Assembly (NCBI GenBank): GCA_020055645.1
Contig: CM034546.1
Coordinates: forward strand, 133,879,875-133,943,874
Reading direction: 5' to 3'
Length of the DNA stretch: 64,000 bases
Source: Tomocerus qinae
Lineage: Eukaryota; Arthropoda; Collembola; Entomobryomorpha; Tomoceridae
Shown here piece by piece: positions 22,501 through 34,629 of the stretch. The position numbers and the translations under genes are program-made. Every line of letters begins with the position of its first letter. The stretch's first letter is position 1. Under the pieces are notes generated by a model. The model was not told the DNA's origin. It searched no databases and saw nothing but the letters and a program-made list of their open reading frames with translations.

Positions 22501-23917
22501 GACAACCTACCTAAACATACTATAATTTATAATATAGTAGATATTGAAATAATGCTTTGTACAATAACTTCATAACTTCATGCAATGCGTAACTGTAAAA
22601 TACTTTTCAGCTGGATTCAACAGAAAACTTCAGTGCTCTTGTGGAGGATAATATTGGGGATCGTTTGGCTACTTTTATGCTTTATGTAAGAATAACAGTA
22701 AAAGCAATTTATCCATTCATAAGCATTTTAATTTTAAACCCAACCAAATCAATAAAAATGTATTTATAGTTTTAGACAATATTTTAAGAATTTATGTATT
22801 TAAAATAAACCATGTACAAATGGGTGTAAAAATGTAGTGTGAAATCGCATAGGAAGTTTGAACTGATTATCTGACGTTACATGACACTTTTAGTAAATTT
22901 TTTAATGACCCTTGATCTTTTGGCACGTGTGACTTGACCTTGACATGACCTAACGAATAAGCTTTTCGAACGAGCTAACTCATGACGTTCTACAATGTCG
23001 ATAACTAAAGTTATACCAATTTTTAATTTTTAGACTACGCCCACAGGTCCGATTTTTCCATTTTCGAACTCGACCTCTCTTTTCAACCACATTCTACATC
23101 ACGTACATATAGTTTGAATTGATTAACTAAAACCGTTTTTGAGTTATCGTGCTAACAGACGGACCGACAGACAGATCAGGCATTCCTATAATCACTTAAT
23201 AATAACTATAAGGACTTAAAATACTGTTGTAGTAGGTAGTTAAAAATCAAAAGTTGAATTTTCGTCAATGAAAATGTCCGATTGAAGGAAATTAAATGTC
23301 TTATTACGCCATGTTCAAACATTCACATTTTGTAAATTTAGCTAAATGACGTATTACTCGGTGGAAATACAGCTTTCACTACAGCTGGAGTGGCTGTACC
23401 TCCTGTCAAAGGATCAGCAGTGTTTTGGTACGACACTAAACGAAATGGTGACGTGGACTACAAAGCATGGCATGGAGGTAAGTACTTCAAGTGTTCCTTT
23501 AAATTCTTGATCTTGAGTAAAATTAGTGCCACACTTTTGTTAGAGAGTTTTACAAGTTGAAACGAATGAAAAAATGGTTTAAGAGCTGAAAAATAAATAA
23601 GTATGTGGGCATAATAATAATAATAATAATATTTGTTTTAGGTTGTCCTGTTCTACTTGGCGAGAAATGGGGTAAGAATGATAACATTTTGATTACAATT
23701 ATGTACATCATTACGTCAGTACTCTCTTAACAGAGTTTATCGTAACTAATACATACATGTATATTTAAATATTCTATCACTGCAACTAAGCCGGCAGTCA
23801 AAATTGAGATATAAATGTAAATTGATTATTTTTGTTTCTATTTTAGTTGCAAATAAATGGATCCACATAAACCAAAATATGTTTAAACTGAAGTGCACAT
23901 TAAACAAAGACGAGTAA
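19512..23917 (+). CDS. Prolyl 4-hydroxylase alpha-like, copy 4
   Basis: Ten-exon P4HA-family gene, 583 aa, sister of copy 3. Exons: 19512-19777, 19851-20029, 20344-20468, 20562-20783, 21677-21886, 21951-22388, 22611-22685, 23342-23477, 23642-23671, 23847-23917. ATG 19512 precedes the signal peptide MNFFVFLVALFLSA; in-frame ATGs lie at 19485 and 19491. Catalytic residues H477-x-D479, H549, K559 are intact. Exon 5 is one residue longer than in copy 3. Intron 4 contains a foldback at about 21045-21478 and intron 7 a dispersed repeat at about 22850-23190, both absent from copy 3. All splice sites are GT-AG. Confidence 0.87.
20085..20305. repeat. TIR-type repeat in intron 2 of copy 4
   Basis: Uninterrupted version of the repeat at 11385-12440, from AACCAGGAACGTTCCC to TTTCTGGATACTTCCCTGTG, with the same G-rich core. 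It serves as the empty-site reference for the hAT-like insertion in copy 3. Confidence 0.55.
21045..21478. mobile_element. Long foldback element, about 430 bp
   Basis: The left end CTAACAATATGCACATCGGT is mirrored by the right end ending in GATGTGCATATTGTTAG. The inner parts (AAAATTTCCAGAAATTCT, ATTTTCCCAGATACC, TCGGAGGTGGTC) also have inverted partners. It fills intron 4 of copy 4 and is absent from copy 3. Open frames inside are by-products of the palindrome. Target duplication not resolved. Confidence 0.75.
22850..23190. repeat. Dispersed repeat, inverted copy of 5553-5890
   Basis: Contains GAGTTATCGTGCTAACAGAC and GACCGACAGACAGATC, the reverse of the copy downstream of copy 1. Located in intron 7 of copy 4 and missing from copy 3. 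Confidence 0.5.
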
Positions 23918-26230
23918 AATACCCCCTTCGTACAAAATCAAGGATTTCCTTATTAGTATACAAAGTGGGGAATTACCTCACTGGTCTACAACCATGAAAA
24001 CCCTTATTGACCTTAAATAATGGACAAATATTGTGTGAATTTTTACTTTTACAATCTATTCTCATTGTTCCTTCCAAATAGTTAACCCTACATAGTTATT
24101 GACTAGTCTTTTAACTTCTGTAAATTGATTTTGGAGAATATGACTAGTTTAGTCATTCGTAAACAATACAATTTTTGTATAAATGGAGTTTTCAATGACT
24201 CATAAAAAGTTGTATTTTTATAAATCAATCATAGGGCAATTTTTATTACTAACCAAATATAAAATATATATAAGAAAATTTGGAAATTGTATCTAAATGA
24301 AAGTATTATCTCACTGGCGTCCACCTCAGAATTGCATGAAATCTTTCGACGAAGATCAGGTTGTAACGCTTAAGAAGATCTAGGAGAATTTAGGGTGAAA
24401 CATTCAAATGAAAATTTTTAATTAATATTTTAGTGCAAGAAAAAATAATGTAGAACATTTTTGGGGTAAATTGTTCAGGGAATCTCAAAGGTATCTCAGA
24501 TATTGTTTACAAAAAAACCTCAGTCGGCTGTGTTCTCATAGTCATAGCCTTAGTCATAGCGGTATATACATCGATTTTCTGGTTATATATTTCTAATCTA
24601 CGATTTATGGTACTACTTGTACGTGATACTTTGTACTCTTTACTTGGGTTTTATTTACTTTACTCTTCTTCCTTAGCAAAATGTACATGGCAGGAATACT
24701 AAGAATAAGTAAACTAATACATATCGTCCCTTAAGGATAGAAAAAGCCTCTGTCCACTTTCAGATCGGTACAGGACAAAGGCCTAAATGAACTTTTCTTT
24801 TGATGCAGGAAATAGCCTATATTATCCTTTTCCGGCTTCGCTTGTAAAATTATCAGGGTGTATTGATACATGGGCTTAAACAGGCACAGCATGATTGATT
24901 GCTAATTGCTAATGTACACACGGTCTAGGCTCTTTAGCTCCTAAATGAAGGCTGCTACAAAAATGAGAGAACTATCATTAGGCATTCGAAAGAGGACAAA
25001 ATTTGCTACAAAATAGACTATAAGGATAATTTTATTGATTTCCATTTAAAAAATTAAAAATCAGGAAGTCAAATACCAAATTTTCATGTCAAATTCCTTA
25101 TTTTACCAAAATAAAAATTAAAGTAAGCGCAATGTAAATTTTTAAAGTTTGATTTACATGGCGTGTTGGATAGTAAGTAATATCTTTGTCCATTTCACAG
25201 TATCAAAGCGGACTTTTCCCCATTATTATAAAACGACAAAGCCATGTATTTCGATTCATTTAGAATGTGTTGCACAAAATCATCACATCAGCACAGCGTC
25301 TGTATTGTTATTATCTTTAATAGTAATACTGAAGAACGAAATGAGTTTTGCATATAATTATGATAATATTCAATGTTATGTTTGAGCAAAGTTTTGTATA
25401 ATATTATTTACTATGCTTAGCATAGGATTCAAAAATGCCTAGGACAAATCCTAGACAGCATACAATATCGTTCTGACGACTTACATAAAGCGTTTTGAAT
25501 AGGGCGTCACCATCTTTCTCAAATAAAAGTCAACTGAGAAAAATACAAGGTTTTCTCTATAATTTAAAGCCTTAATATGTTTTTGAACACTTTCAGTTCT
25601 TCGGCAACATGGTTTAGGCGTGAGGTTTCTTAATAATTTAGTAGTAGTGCCTATATACTTAATTGTTTTTCTTGCGAGCAGCATAGTCACTGAGCTATAA
25701 ATCCAAGCCCACGTAATGGCAAGTGAATATCAAATGTAAGACAAGCTCCAACTAATTAAGGATGTGTGGGGACTTTGGTTATCATGCCAGCGGATAATTT
25801 ACTGCACGAAAGAATTACAATAGATGCACACCTCTAAGTTCTTGCATCGTGGGTGGCAACTATTAGTCTCACGTCGCCTAATAATATATTAAATAATAGC
25901 ACCCTTCAGTATCAGGGCAACAGCTATTTTAGCTTATTGGATATAACAGATTATTTAGCTAGGTCGTTGAAGGGTCGTTTGTATTTTAGCTGTATCCAAC
26001 AAGTATTAATTGGTTACCATGGTTTCTCACATTTATCAAGAAGGTAAATAAAAACTTTAACCTTTTTATCATGCCAGCGGATAATTTACTGCACGAAAGA
26101 ATTACAATAGATGCACACCTCTAAGTTCTTGCATCGTGGGTGGCAACTATTAGTCTCACGTCGCGTAATAATATATTAAATAATAGTAATAATTTCGAAG
26201 GCGTAGTCCATATTTTCGACTTACATAAGT
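23918..26230. other. Intergenic, 3' flank of copy 4 then unique DNA
   Basis: To about 24980 this matches the flank of copy 3 without its minisatellites and without the 1705-bp element. The ATCGTCCCTTAAGGATAG segment near 24725, also near 16525, looks like an old single end of the CGTCCTTTAAGGA MITE family. Beyond 25000 no gene is supported. A terminal direct repeat pair lies at 25779-26186. Confidence 0.55.
25779..26186. repeat. 121-bp direct repeats flanking 166 bp
   Basis: 25779-25899 and 26066-26186 match over 121 bp with apparently a single mismatch (CGCCTAAT against CGCGTAAT). They enclose a unique 166-bp middle. This could be a small terminal-repeat retrotransposon derivative or a simple local duplication. 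No target duplication is visible. Confidence 0.7.
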
Positions 26231-27631
26231 TTAATTAGTTTTAACTTTTTTTAAATCTATTGACAATATCATGGTCATTGTGTGTGTCATGACGACTTCC
26301 AGGAAAGTTAACGGTGTTGACCTCTTCACGCTGAAAAATGGTCCGATATCAAATCGCATAGTTCGGCAGCTTCTGACTATTTTTCGAACCAAAGCATTGT
26401 TATCTCTCTTACGTTCTTGAATAAATTCGGCAGATTTTAAGTTTACCAAAGTCATTGTTGGAATCAAAATTATTTCACTAATGAAAACGGTGGCATCCAG
26501 AAGGGGGCAGCCGATATAAGTATAAAATGGCACGATAAGATGCAGTTTTACAGTACCAAAATTCAGCAAGATATTTAGTAATCCAGCCACGAAAAACAAT
26601 GGTGGCCCCAAATGGTATACCAGCAAATAATTTACATCTAGATTCAAAGCCATTAATGATCTGTAGACGTGGAAAGCAGCTAAGGGATTTTTTCTGAAGT
26701 TAAGTTTTGTTTTGAAATTTGCCATGCTTTTTGATTTCTTTGCAATGATTAATCTCAACCAAAAAGAAACAATTATTGCATAAATTGTGAAACAGTGAAA
26801 AACTAAAATAACAGGGGACCACAAATGAACAATGGAAATTGCTAAGTAAGGTAAAGCTATAAGCCTGATTAGAAAGCAGTCAATATTGAAGAGTTGAAAC
26901 AATGCAACTATAGGGCTGAATGGAATTGCGACCGCCATCAATGCTACTAAGACAGATGTTAATATTCCCATTGCAGTAGCTAGTTGCAACAACATTTCGA
27001 AAATTTGATATTCTTGGAAGTCCCAAATTTCCCACTTGTCTTTGAAAGTACCTACAGAAGAGCCGTAAAGATAATTAGTGACCAACTAGCGTAGCAGAAA
27101 TTAATTCAGTTAGAATAGGTAGTATGATATTAATAAATGTTTATAAAATAACTGGAAATTTGGTCTCCTCGTAAAATTAAAATTTTTCATGTAAATTGTA
27201 ATTAGGAAATTAATCTCAAAGGATATGATATATTTGTGAATTATTTGAATGTGTTTAATTTTACGGAAAAACGATGCATCCAGTCGTAAAGCACAGTTGA
27301 AGGTATAACAGTAATGACGTCTATTGGCGAACAAAAATAAGTTGGCGATTTGGGACATAGAGAGTATTGTGATACAGACTATATAAATAATAATTTGTTC
27401 AACCGATGATAGAAACGGCTTGAATATATGTGAAAACAAACTGATGGTTGTAAAGGCATTTAAACAAATACCAAAAATGAAAAAGAGGGCCCAAATTGAT
27501 AATTTGATTTTCTTTGTGTTTAGATGTAACGTTTTAGTACTGGGGCACCAATTGAAAGTTTGTGCATGAAATTGGTTATCAAAAACATAAAAAAATGTAT
27601 TTAAAGAACGAAGCACACCAATCGAGGCCAT
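26231..27631 (-). CDS. Gustatory-receptor-like 7TM protein
   Basis: Two coding exons on the minus strand, 27631-27265 and 27051-26231, joined by a 212-nt GT-AG intron with matching phases; 395 aa. The protein is almost entirely hydrophobic helices, with about seven membrane segments, for example ALFFIFGICLNAFTTISLF and IVSFWLRLIIA. The C-terminal region (STPLTFLEVV) sits where insect gustatory receptors carry a TYhhhhhQF-like motif, here weakly conserved. The architecture matches the paralogues at 49443-50997 and 54858-56491. Likely a plasma-membrane chemoreceptor, ligand unknown. It lies antisense between array copies 4 and 5. Confidence 0.65.
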
Positions 27632-28289
27632 TTTACAAACTAAAATATCGATACTACTACACTCTGCAAAAATTTAGCACAGTTGCTTACCTAGTGTTCG
27701 ACTTCTATGTAGAATAATACATAGTATGACTATTATTTAAATTAATTCGCTCAACATTCTCATACATATTATTATTTTTTGGCTAAGAATTTTATCTAGG
27801 AATGAAACTAATCGCATTTAAACCGTCGTAATCGTTATTATTTCGTACAAGCCTAAATTTTGTCCGATTAGGTTCGTCCATAACTATAATGACATGGTAA
27901 GACTATTATCGTGGCTGTGAAATGTAAACACAAAGACATTGATTAATTAGGTACCTTAATTATAGGTGTACTTTCAGACACTTAACTAAATTAGTGGAAT
28001 TTGATATACATTATAGCATTTTATTTTCTTAAAATTACAGTTTAACATTATTCATTATATTCATTGTACAAGAGACACTAAAAACGTTTGAGAAAATAAT
28101 GAGATATATTTGTGATATATACTGAGGACTCAAGCTTTTAAACGATTTCGTGTAAGCCAGGGGCTCGGTTTGCATAGTATCATTGTATAGTAACTAGCCG
28201 GTCTCAAAGCCCAAGACCTGTATTAAATAAAGCTAGTGAGTTTACGAAGAACAATATTTATTTACCACTATCCAATGCAGCACATCATC
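27632..28289. other. Intergenic, nothing recognised
   Basis: AT-rich sequence between the receptor gene and the copy 5 promoter region. I see no repeat structure or gene. Confidence 0.5.
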
Positions 28290-28679
28290 ACATCAAATAG
28301 AGTGGAAATTTACCTATGTTGGACCCACGACCCACCGTTCGTTCATGGTTCTGCTTTCACTTCGGCAATTTTAAAACGTAAAATCTCACTGACAATAGAA
28401 AGTTGATTTAAAATACAAAACAATGTTCAATTCGCAGTGATTAAAGTTTATAACTCTAATCATGTTTCTGTATACACAATGTTTTGTTTACGTTTAATGG
28501 ATGGAATGAATGTAAATAGAACGCTCAATTAAGAGATTGAATAACTTATGTATGTTTTACTATAATTGAGTTTGTTTGTGCTACATTTGTATCTACTTAC
28601 TCTTACTAATATCTACTATATTACATATGAGTAGGTCAAGTACGCGTATAATATGTAAATGTGTACGGTAAACTTAACA
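28290..28679 (+). promoter_or_regulatory. Upstream region of copy 5
   Basis: Similar to the regions before copies 3 and 4, with TACGCGTA at 28641-28648, 31 bp before ATG 28680. The forkhead-like element is degenerate here (TTTCTGTATACACAAT). Confidence 0.45.
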
Positions 28680-31600
28680 ATGAAGTTTTTCGTGTTTTTG
28701 GTAGCATCATATTTAAGTGCCAGGAATAGCTATTCTTCTATGGTGACCGAGGATGAGAAAGTTGAGAATAGCACTGGCATTACAGAAAATGAAATCACCG
28801 ATGAAAATATTTCTGATTCCTCTATTGATTATGCTCATTCTCCAATAGATTTGTTGGATTTGACTGTTGTGGAGGAAAGTTTATTCGCCCTTGTTAACAA
28901 GTACATTTTCAAATCAGATAAAGAGCAGGATTCTTTTTTCAAAAGGTAAACACTAATAACAAAATATTTGTCCAAAATAATTTCATCAAAAATTAGTAAC
29001 ATCGTAATCTATCAGATATATCGCAGATTACGAGGCGAGTACACTTGTGGCATTCAATGGCTGGAATGAGACACTCGTGAAGAAAAAGCATTTCCTTATT
29101 CATTCCAATCCCCTCTTGTCGCATAGAATGTTATGGCGCTTCGTCACTGACTTTCCTGAAATAAAAAATGTTTTACTATCTCTTGAAGATTCCGGTAATT
29201 CAATTATAAATGAATTGCTTTGTCTCATTATCACAAACAATACAAAACGACCTATAAATATAATTTTGATCGAATTGAATTACTTTAACAGAAATATTGG
29301 AGCAATATGAATCCGCATTAGGCCCGCACTTTGTCTGGCCTTCCAAGGAAGATCTTAATAACTCAATGGAGAGTTTACTTCATTTACATGACATTTATGA
29401 CCTAAACATAATAGAGGTAGATGTAAAACACAAATCGAAATGTGAAGTGACAGACACGTACCCAGTGTGGAGCTGGGGGTGCTCGAGCCCCCTGAATTCC
29501 TAAAGAAGATTATTGTTAATATAGGTTAAAAATCCAATACTTATCCAAAATCCATAAATCGCGCGAATATGTCATAATTTTACCAATATTATATTTTGGT
29601 GTGCCCCCTTTGCCAATTTCCTGGATACGTGCCTGTGGAATTTATACAATTGTGCACTACATTCTATAAAGCCCCGATTTATAAATTTTCAGTTTTCCAA
29701 TGGAATTATAGCGAATGTTGTGACGAATTCAAGTCTTTCTGCAATCCATTGCTTTGAAATATCTAAGCATGCCTTCTATCTTGGTAAATATACGCTTGCT
29801 CTTGAGTGGCTTGATATTGCTGACCTCAAAAGGTCAGATGTTAATAGTCACCCAATATTGGACTATCTCGAAGAAAACGATGTAATGGAGCTATTGGATG
29901 ACATTATTGAAAAGGTAATTATTCGTGTATATAATATAATTGAAAATATTTGAGGGAGGGGGAAAAATACTCTTGATCTGGTCTGGGTTTTAAAGTTTTG
30001 CATTTCTTTGCAAAAAAATATAATTACCCATATGTGAGCAAATGAGATTATGTCAAAAAATGATGAACAGTGGTTAATGTAATACATAATGTAATTATAA
30101 TTTACTGATAACGACAATTTATTCATATTTCCTAAATTTCTCAGCATGATGCAGAATGGACGGACAATGAAGATCCTGGTTACTTCAATATCTACCAATA
30201 TGTTAATAAAATAAAGTCGAAATACAGATTACTTACTAAAAAGAAAGTCATCAGGAAGCATTTTACTGGAAAAGGTTGGGGGAGCTCTAGTCCAACTGTC
30301 ATGGACATTACTGCGTTCCCGAAGTTATGCCAAGGAGAAAATTTACAGGTAAATTTCTTCATTGGTTTACTACAGTGAAATAGCATTGGAATAATTTTCG
30401 TATTTGTTTCAGTCAGAAAAAGAGAAATCAGAATTGTATTGCTGGTATGAATCCAAAATTAATCCGGCTTGGTATATAAATCCGCAAAAGATGGAACTTT
30501 TCAGCAAAGATCCGTATATATTTCAAGTGTATGATTTCATTGGGGACAATTTCATAACGTTTTTGAAGAAGTCAGCAGTTCCTATACTAGAAAGATCAAC
30601 GGTTAGTCATTTTAAGGACAGCGACGAGGAAGAAAAGAAAACGCCCTACCATAATTCACGGACATCAATGTATTCTTGGCTTAGTGAAGATGAATATCTG
30701 CCAGTATTGCTACTGAGTCAAAGAATAGGCTACCTCACTGAACTAATCACATCATGGAAACCTCATACCAATGATCTTCAAGTTGCAGTTTATGCCACCG
30801 GAGGGTATTTCAATGTTCACATTGACTCTGTAAGATCTTTTTTATTTTTCATTGATTGTAACTGTGTCGTTTTAATTGACCTGTCCCTATTTATCATTTA
30901 AGCTATACAATACGGATGACTTCCATGTGCTGATTGAGGATAATATTGGAGATCGTACAGCCACGTTTATGCTTTATGTAAGTTATAAATAAATAATAAA
31001 AATTCATTTGTAAGCATAGTATAAAGGTGAGTGTTTTTTATTTAGCTAAATGACGTGGAACTCGGTGGGAATACAGCTTTTACTTCAGCTGGAGTGGCTG
31101 TCCCTCCCGTTAAAGGATCTGCAGTGTTTTGGTACGATTCTAAACGAAATGGGGAAGTGGACTACAAAGCGTGGCATGGAGGTGAGTACAATACTATAAA
31201 CGATTGATTGAAGAAAAGCCTTAAAAATCTGATTATAAATATCTTCTGAAGCACTGAAAAGTTTTGCTCAAAAAATCTATAAAAACATATTAAACATTGA
31301 AATCAGATAAATTTTTGTTAGTTTGATGAGATCAACTAGAAAGCATTTTAAGAAATTGAAAAGCAATAGCATGATATAATATTATTATTTCCACCTCTTA
31401 ACTAAGAACATTTTGGAAAATTAACCCGTTAAACTTATCCAACTGCTGTAATTATTTCCTTGTCAGAGTATTTTTTCTATTTGTCAAACAAAATATAAGA
31501 TAGATTCCTCTGTAAGACTGTTACAAGTAAGACTCATAAGTGCTAATTTCATTTTCCGTAGGATGTCCTGTTTTACTTGGAGAAAAATGGGGTAAACTAA

Positions 31601-31789
31601 ATTTTTGACACAAACCAAATTTGGCTTGTGTTGTATTTCTATACTACAATTATTGAATATTTCATTGCTATTATTGACGAGAATAACTAAAGTTAATTCT
31701 GAAATGCTTTTATTGCAGTTGCAAATAAATGGATCCACAGCGATCCCAATATGTTTAAGCGAAAGTGTACGCTAGACAAAAATGAATGA
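28680..31789 (+). CDS. Prolyl 4-hydroxylase alpha-like, copy 5 (recombinant)
   Basis: Ten-exon P4HA-family gene, 574 aa. Exons: 28680-28945, 29016-29194, 29292-29416, 29693-29914, 30145-30348, 30413-30829, 30903-30977, 31046-31181, 31562-31591, 31719-31789. ATG 28680 precedes MKFFVFLVASYLSA; an in-frame ATG at 28659 is possible. Catalytic residues H468-x-D470, H540, K550. Exons 1-5 and the start of exon 6 match copies 3/4. From about 30490-30515 inside exon 6 to beyond the stop it matches copies 1/2 (SHFKDSDEEE, SWKPHTND, HSDPNMFKRKC), introns and 3' UTR included. All phases remain open, so the chimera looks functional. AATAAA lies at 31826. Confidence 0.87.
29451..29638. repeat. TIR-type repeat in intron 3 of copy 5
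   Basis: The ends CAGACACGTACCCAG and CTGGATACGTGCCTGTG are inverted and there is a G-rich core. Same family as 20085-20305 but in a different intron, so an independent insertion. Confidence 0.55.
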
Positions 31790-32464
31790 AATATTTAGGT
31801 AGGTTTATTTGTACAGTATAAATTGAATAAAAATACTCGACAACAGCGAGTGGAACTGTCACAATAATCATTCAATCAATTAAAATATTTTATTGTCATA
31901 CATTGGTTAGCAAGATACAAGTTCTGTTGTTCTCCTACATGGGACATAAAATAATATTACTGTTACTACTATTAATATTTTAAACAAAAGGGTGGATGAA
32001 TGGCCAACTATTATATGTCAGGGGAAAATATTAGTAGTGCTACTCGTAAGGGGAATATACAATAATGTCAAGCCAGAATATTATTACACAAATGGTACAA
32101 ATGGTAGTTACATAAATTCTCTACTGTATATTACAGTGGAGAATGTGTAGAGTCTGTGTACAGTACTCCATTTTAAAACAATAAAGTACTTCTGGCAACA
32201 ATGTTAGTAGTGGTCACTTCACTGCGCTCGCAATCATAACCCCTTCGTTTAAAAAGGAAAGGGTAATTAGGATAAGCCGGATTAAGGAAAGTTCTTAAAA
32301 AAAGGTTATGTTCAGTTTTCGCTGGACCTGTACAATACCTTTTAGGTCAATCAATTATTGCAATATAGGCCAATAAAATTATAAGTTATATTTTACAACT
32401 TAATGGACCGAGATGAGGATACTGTGACGACAATCACAAGACGTCTGTGGTATGACGACGATCC
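31790..32464. other. Spacer between copy 5 and the displaced 3' half
   Basis: The first about 70 bp is the copy 5 3' UTR. The rest is AT-rich without a recognised gene and ends abruptly at the start of the P4HA relic. Confidence 0.5.
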
Positions 32465-33090
32465 AAGTCCCCGCGTTGAGCCAAAGAATTGGTTATCTCA
32501 CAGGGCTGGTTGCTTCATGGAACCTGGGATACCGATACCATAAAACTTGTAATGCCTTGCAAGTTTCTAGTTATGCTACAGGAGGATTTTTTAATCTACA
32601 CATTGATAGTGTAAGATAAAAAAAATATTTTTCTTTTCTTTTCGCAAAAATTTTTCTTCTTTACCCCTGAACAGCATTTTGGTCTGTCATCACTGTTATC
32701 AGTGAAGGAGAATACTACCATGAGTTCAAGACCAAAAAAATAATTATCGTTGTTAACCATGTCACCTACCCACCTTCACCCAATATAATTTAATTGATAT
32801 TGAAATAATGCTTTGTAAAATAACTTCATGCAATATGTAACGGTTAAATATTTTGCAGCTGGATTCTACAGAAAACTTCAATGATAGTGGGGATCGTTTG
32901 GCCACTTTTTTGCTTTATGTAAGAATAAAAGATTTCAATCTATTCATCCAAAAGCATTTTAATTTTTAAGCCAACCAAATCTATAAAAATGCATTTAAAG
33001 TTTTAGACATTATTTAGAGAAACTATTTTATGATCAAAATAGCTAATATTTACTACATTGAAACTATGAAGGAGCAAGTCATGTGGTATG

Positions 33091-33140
33091 CGGCCAGACT
33101 AAAAAGCCCCTCCCTAGGGTGGGGCTTTGTAGTCTGGCCG
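33091..33140. mobile_element. 50-bp perfect-ended hairpin with 9-bp duplication
   Basis: The ends CGGCCAGACTA and TAGTCTGGCCG are inverted, and the inner AAGCCCC/GGGGCTT also pairs around TCCCTAGGG. It is flanked by TGTGGTATG at 33082-33090 and 33141-33149. It looks like a minimal MITE inserted into intron 7 of the relic. Confidence 0.75.
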
Positions 33141-33308
33141 TGTGGTATGGGCAAATATAAATCGAGTAATGCCTATTTTTGTCAAAATAAAAAGAAAGGA
33201 CATAAAATACTGTTTTAGGTAGTTTAAAATTAAAAGTTGAATTAAAAGTGTCCGATTGGAGGAAATTAAATGTCTTATTACGCCATGTTCAAACATTCAC
33301 ATTTTGTA

Positions 33309-33418
33309 AATAGACGTTTCCCACAATTCCAGGATAACACAGGCAGGTACTGTAGTCATTTCAATACCTATTCATGTTAATTTAGTGACCGGTCACCAAT
33401 TGTGGGAAACGTCTATTT
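33309..33418. mobile_element. Palindromic MITE at an exon 8 acceptor
   Basis: TAGACGTTTCCCACAATT at the left is mirrored by AATTGTGGGAAACGTCTA at the right. The insertion splits the TTTTGTAAATTTAG acceptor tract seen in copies 3 and 4, with a short AT or TA duplication. It lies in the relic 3' half. Confidence 0.75.
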
Positions 33419-33999
33419 AGCTAAATGACGTAGAACTGGGTGGAATGGAAATACAGCTTTCACTACAGCTGGAGTGGTTGTCCCTCCTGTCAAAGGATCA
33501 GCAGTATTTTGGTACGACTCTAAACGAAGTGGTGAAGTGGACTACAAACAAAGCATGGCATGGAGGTGAGTATTTCAAGTGTTCCTTTAAATTCTTGATC
33601 TATTACCTGCTCAATCTTGACTAAAATTAGTTCTACACTTTTGTTTGGGAGTTTTGCAAGGTGAAACGAATGAAAAATGGTTTAGGCGCTGATAAATGAA
33701 TAAGTATATGGGCATAATAATGATAATGAATATTTGTTTTAGGTTGTCCTGTTCTACTTGGCGAGAAGTGGAGTAAGAATATTAACATTTTGATTACAAT
33801 TATGTACATCATTACGTCAGTCTTCTCTTAAAACAGTTTATCGTAACTAACGCATACACGTATTTAAATATTCTAACCACTGCAACCAATCTGGTAGTCA
33901 AAATTGAGATAAATTGATTTTTTTTGTTTCTATTTTAGTTGCAAACAAATGGATTCACATATGTTTAAACTAAAGTGCTCATTAAACAAAGATGAGTAA

Positions 34000-34629
34000 A
34001 ATATAAAATCCCCTAATGGCTTAAAATCAAGAATTCTCTTTTTACTACTAAGTAGTGAATTTAAAACTGTCATTCATTCATTGGCCTCAAACTATGAATA
34101 AATGTTGTGTGAATTTTTATTTATAAGTTGACGTACATGGGATTGCTTCTTTGGCTGATGCACTATATTATTATTCTCATTATTCCTAACCAATAGTTTA
34201 CCCATTCACATTGAGCTAAAATTATATAAAAGTAATCTGTGATTAATCTTTGATTTAAATGACCACTCTCAGTAACATATTAAAAAGCTCCCTCACTTCT
34301 GTCTTTCTTCCGTCACTCTCAATTATAATGTACGATTATAATAATTAAGTTCGTTAAAATCTATATTAATTATAAATTAGGTTGTAACTTGGGCGAGCTA
34401 AAACCCTAATGACAGTAGAAAGTATACAATACAATCGAAAGCGGAGTTTAGTTTTTAGTTTAAACAATACTAGTTTGCAGTTTGAATAAGGTTTCTGTAA
34501 ACAATAATATTATATTGAAATTGATGAAAAGGTAAATAAATCAAAGAAAGGTTGTATCCGTGTACATTTGTATAGCAAGAATAAATTTATAAACTGCAGT
34601 TTTTGTGGGAATGTGATGTAGATATATAA
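34000..34629. promoter_or_regulatory. Spacer and upstream region of copy 6
   Basis: Mostly AT-rich. Near the gene it carries GTTTCTGTAAACAA (GTAAACAA 34497-34504) followed by a TTGAAATTGATGAAA block, shared with the region before copy 7 (from 45000) and resembling copies 3 and 4. Candidate regulatory block; no gene. Confidence 0.45.

Larger units (their letters stand above)
32465..33999 (+). pseudogene. P4HA-like displaced 3' half (relic)
   Basis: Begins mid-exon 6 (PALSQRIGYL) and matches copies 3/4. Segments: 32465-32610 (exon 6 remainder, HID kept), 32859-32918 (exon 7 with a 15-nt deletion), 33421-33565 (exon 8), 33743-33772 (exon 9) and 33939 onward (exon 10). Exon 8 has a 5-nt insertion near its start and a 4-nt insertion near its end, so the region between them is read out of frame. 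Exon 10 has a 10-nt deletion that produces an early stop. There is no promoter or 5' exon. It is probably the original 3' half of the gene that became copy 5. Confidence 0.88.

Noticed and set aside
25149..25385. Plus-strand 78-codon frame in the copy 4 flank
   Set aside because: No homology or splice context; composition like the surrounding AT-rich spacer.
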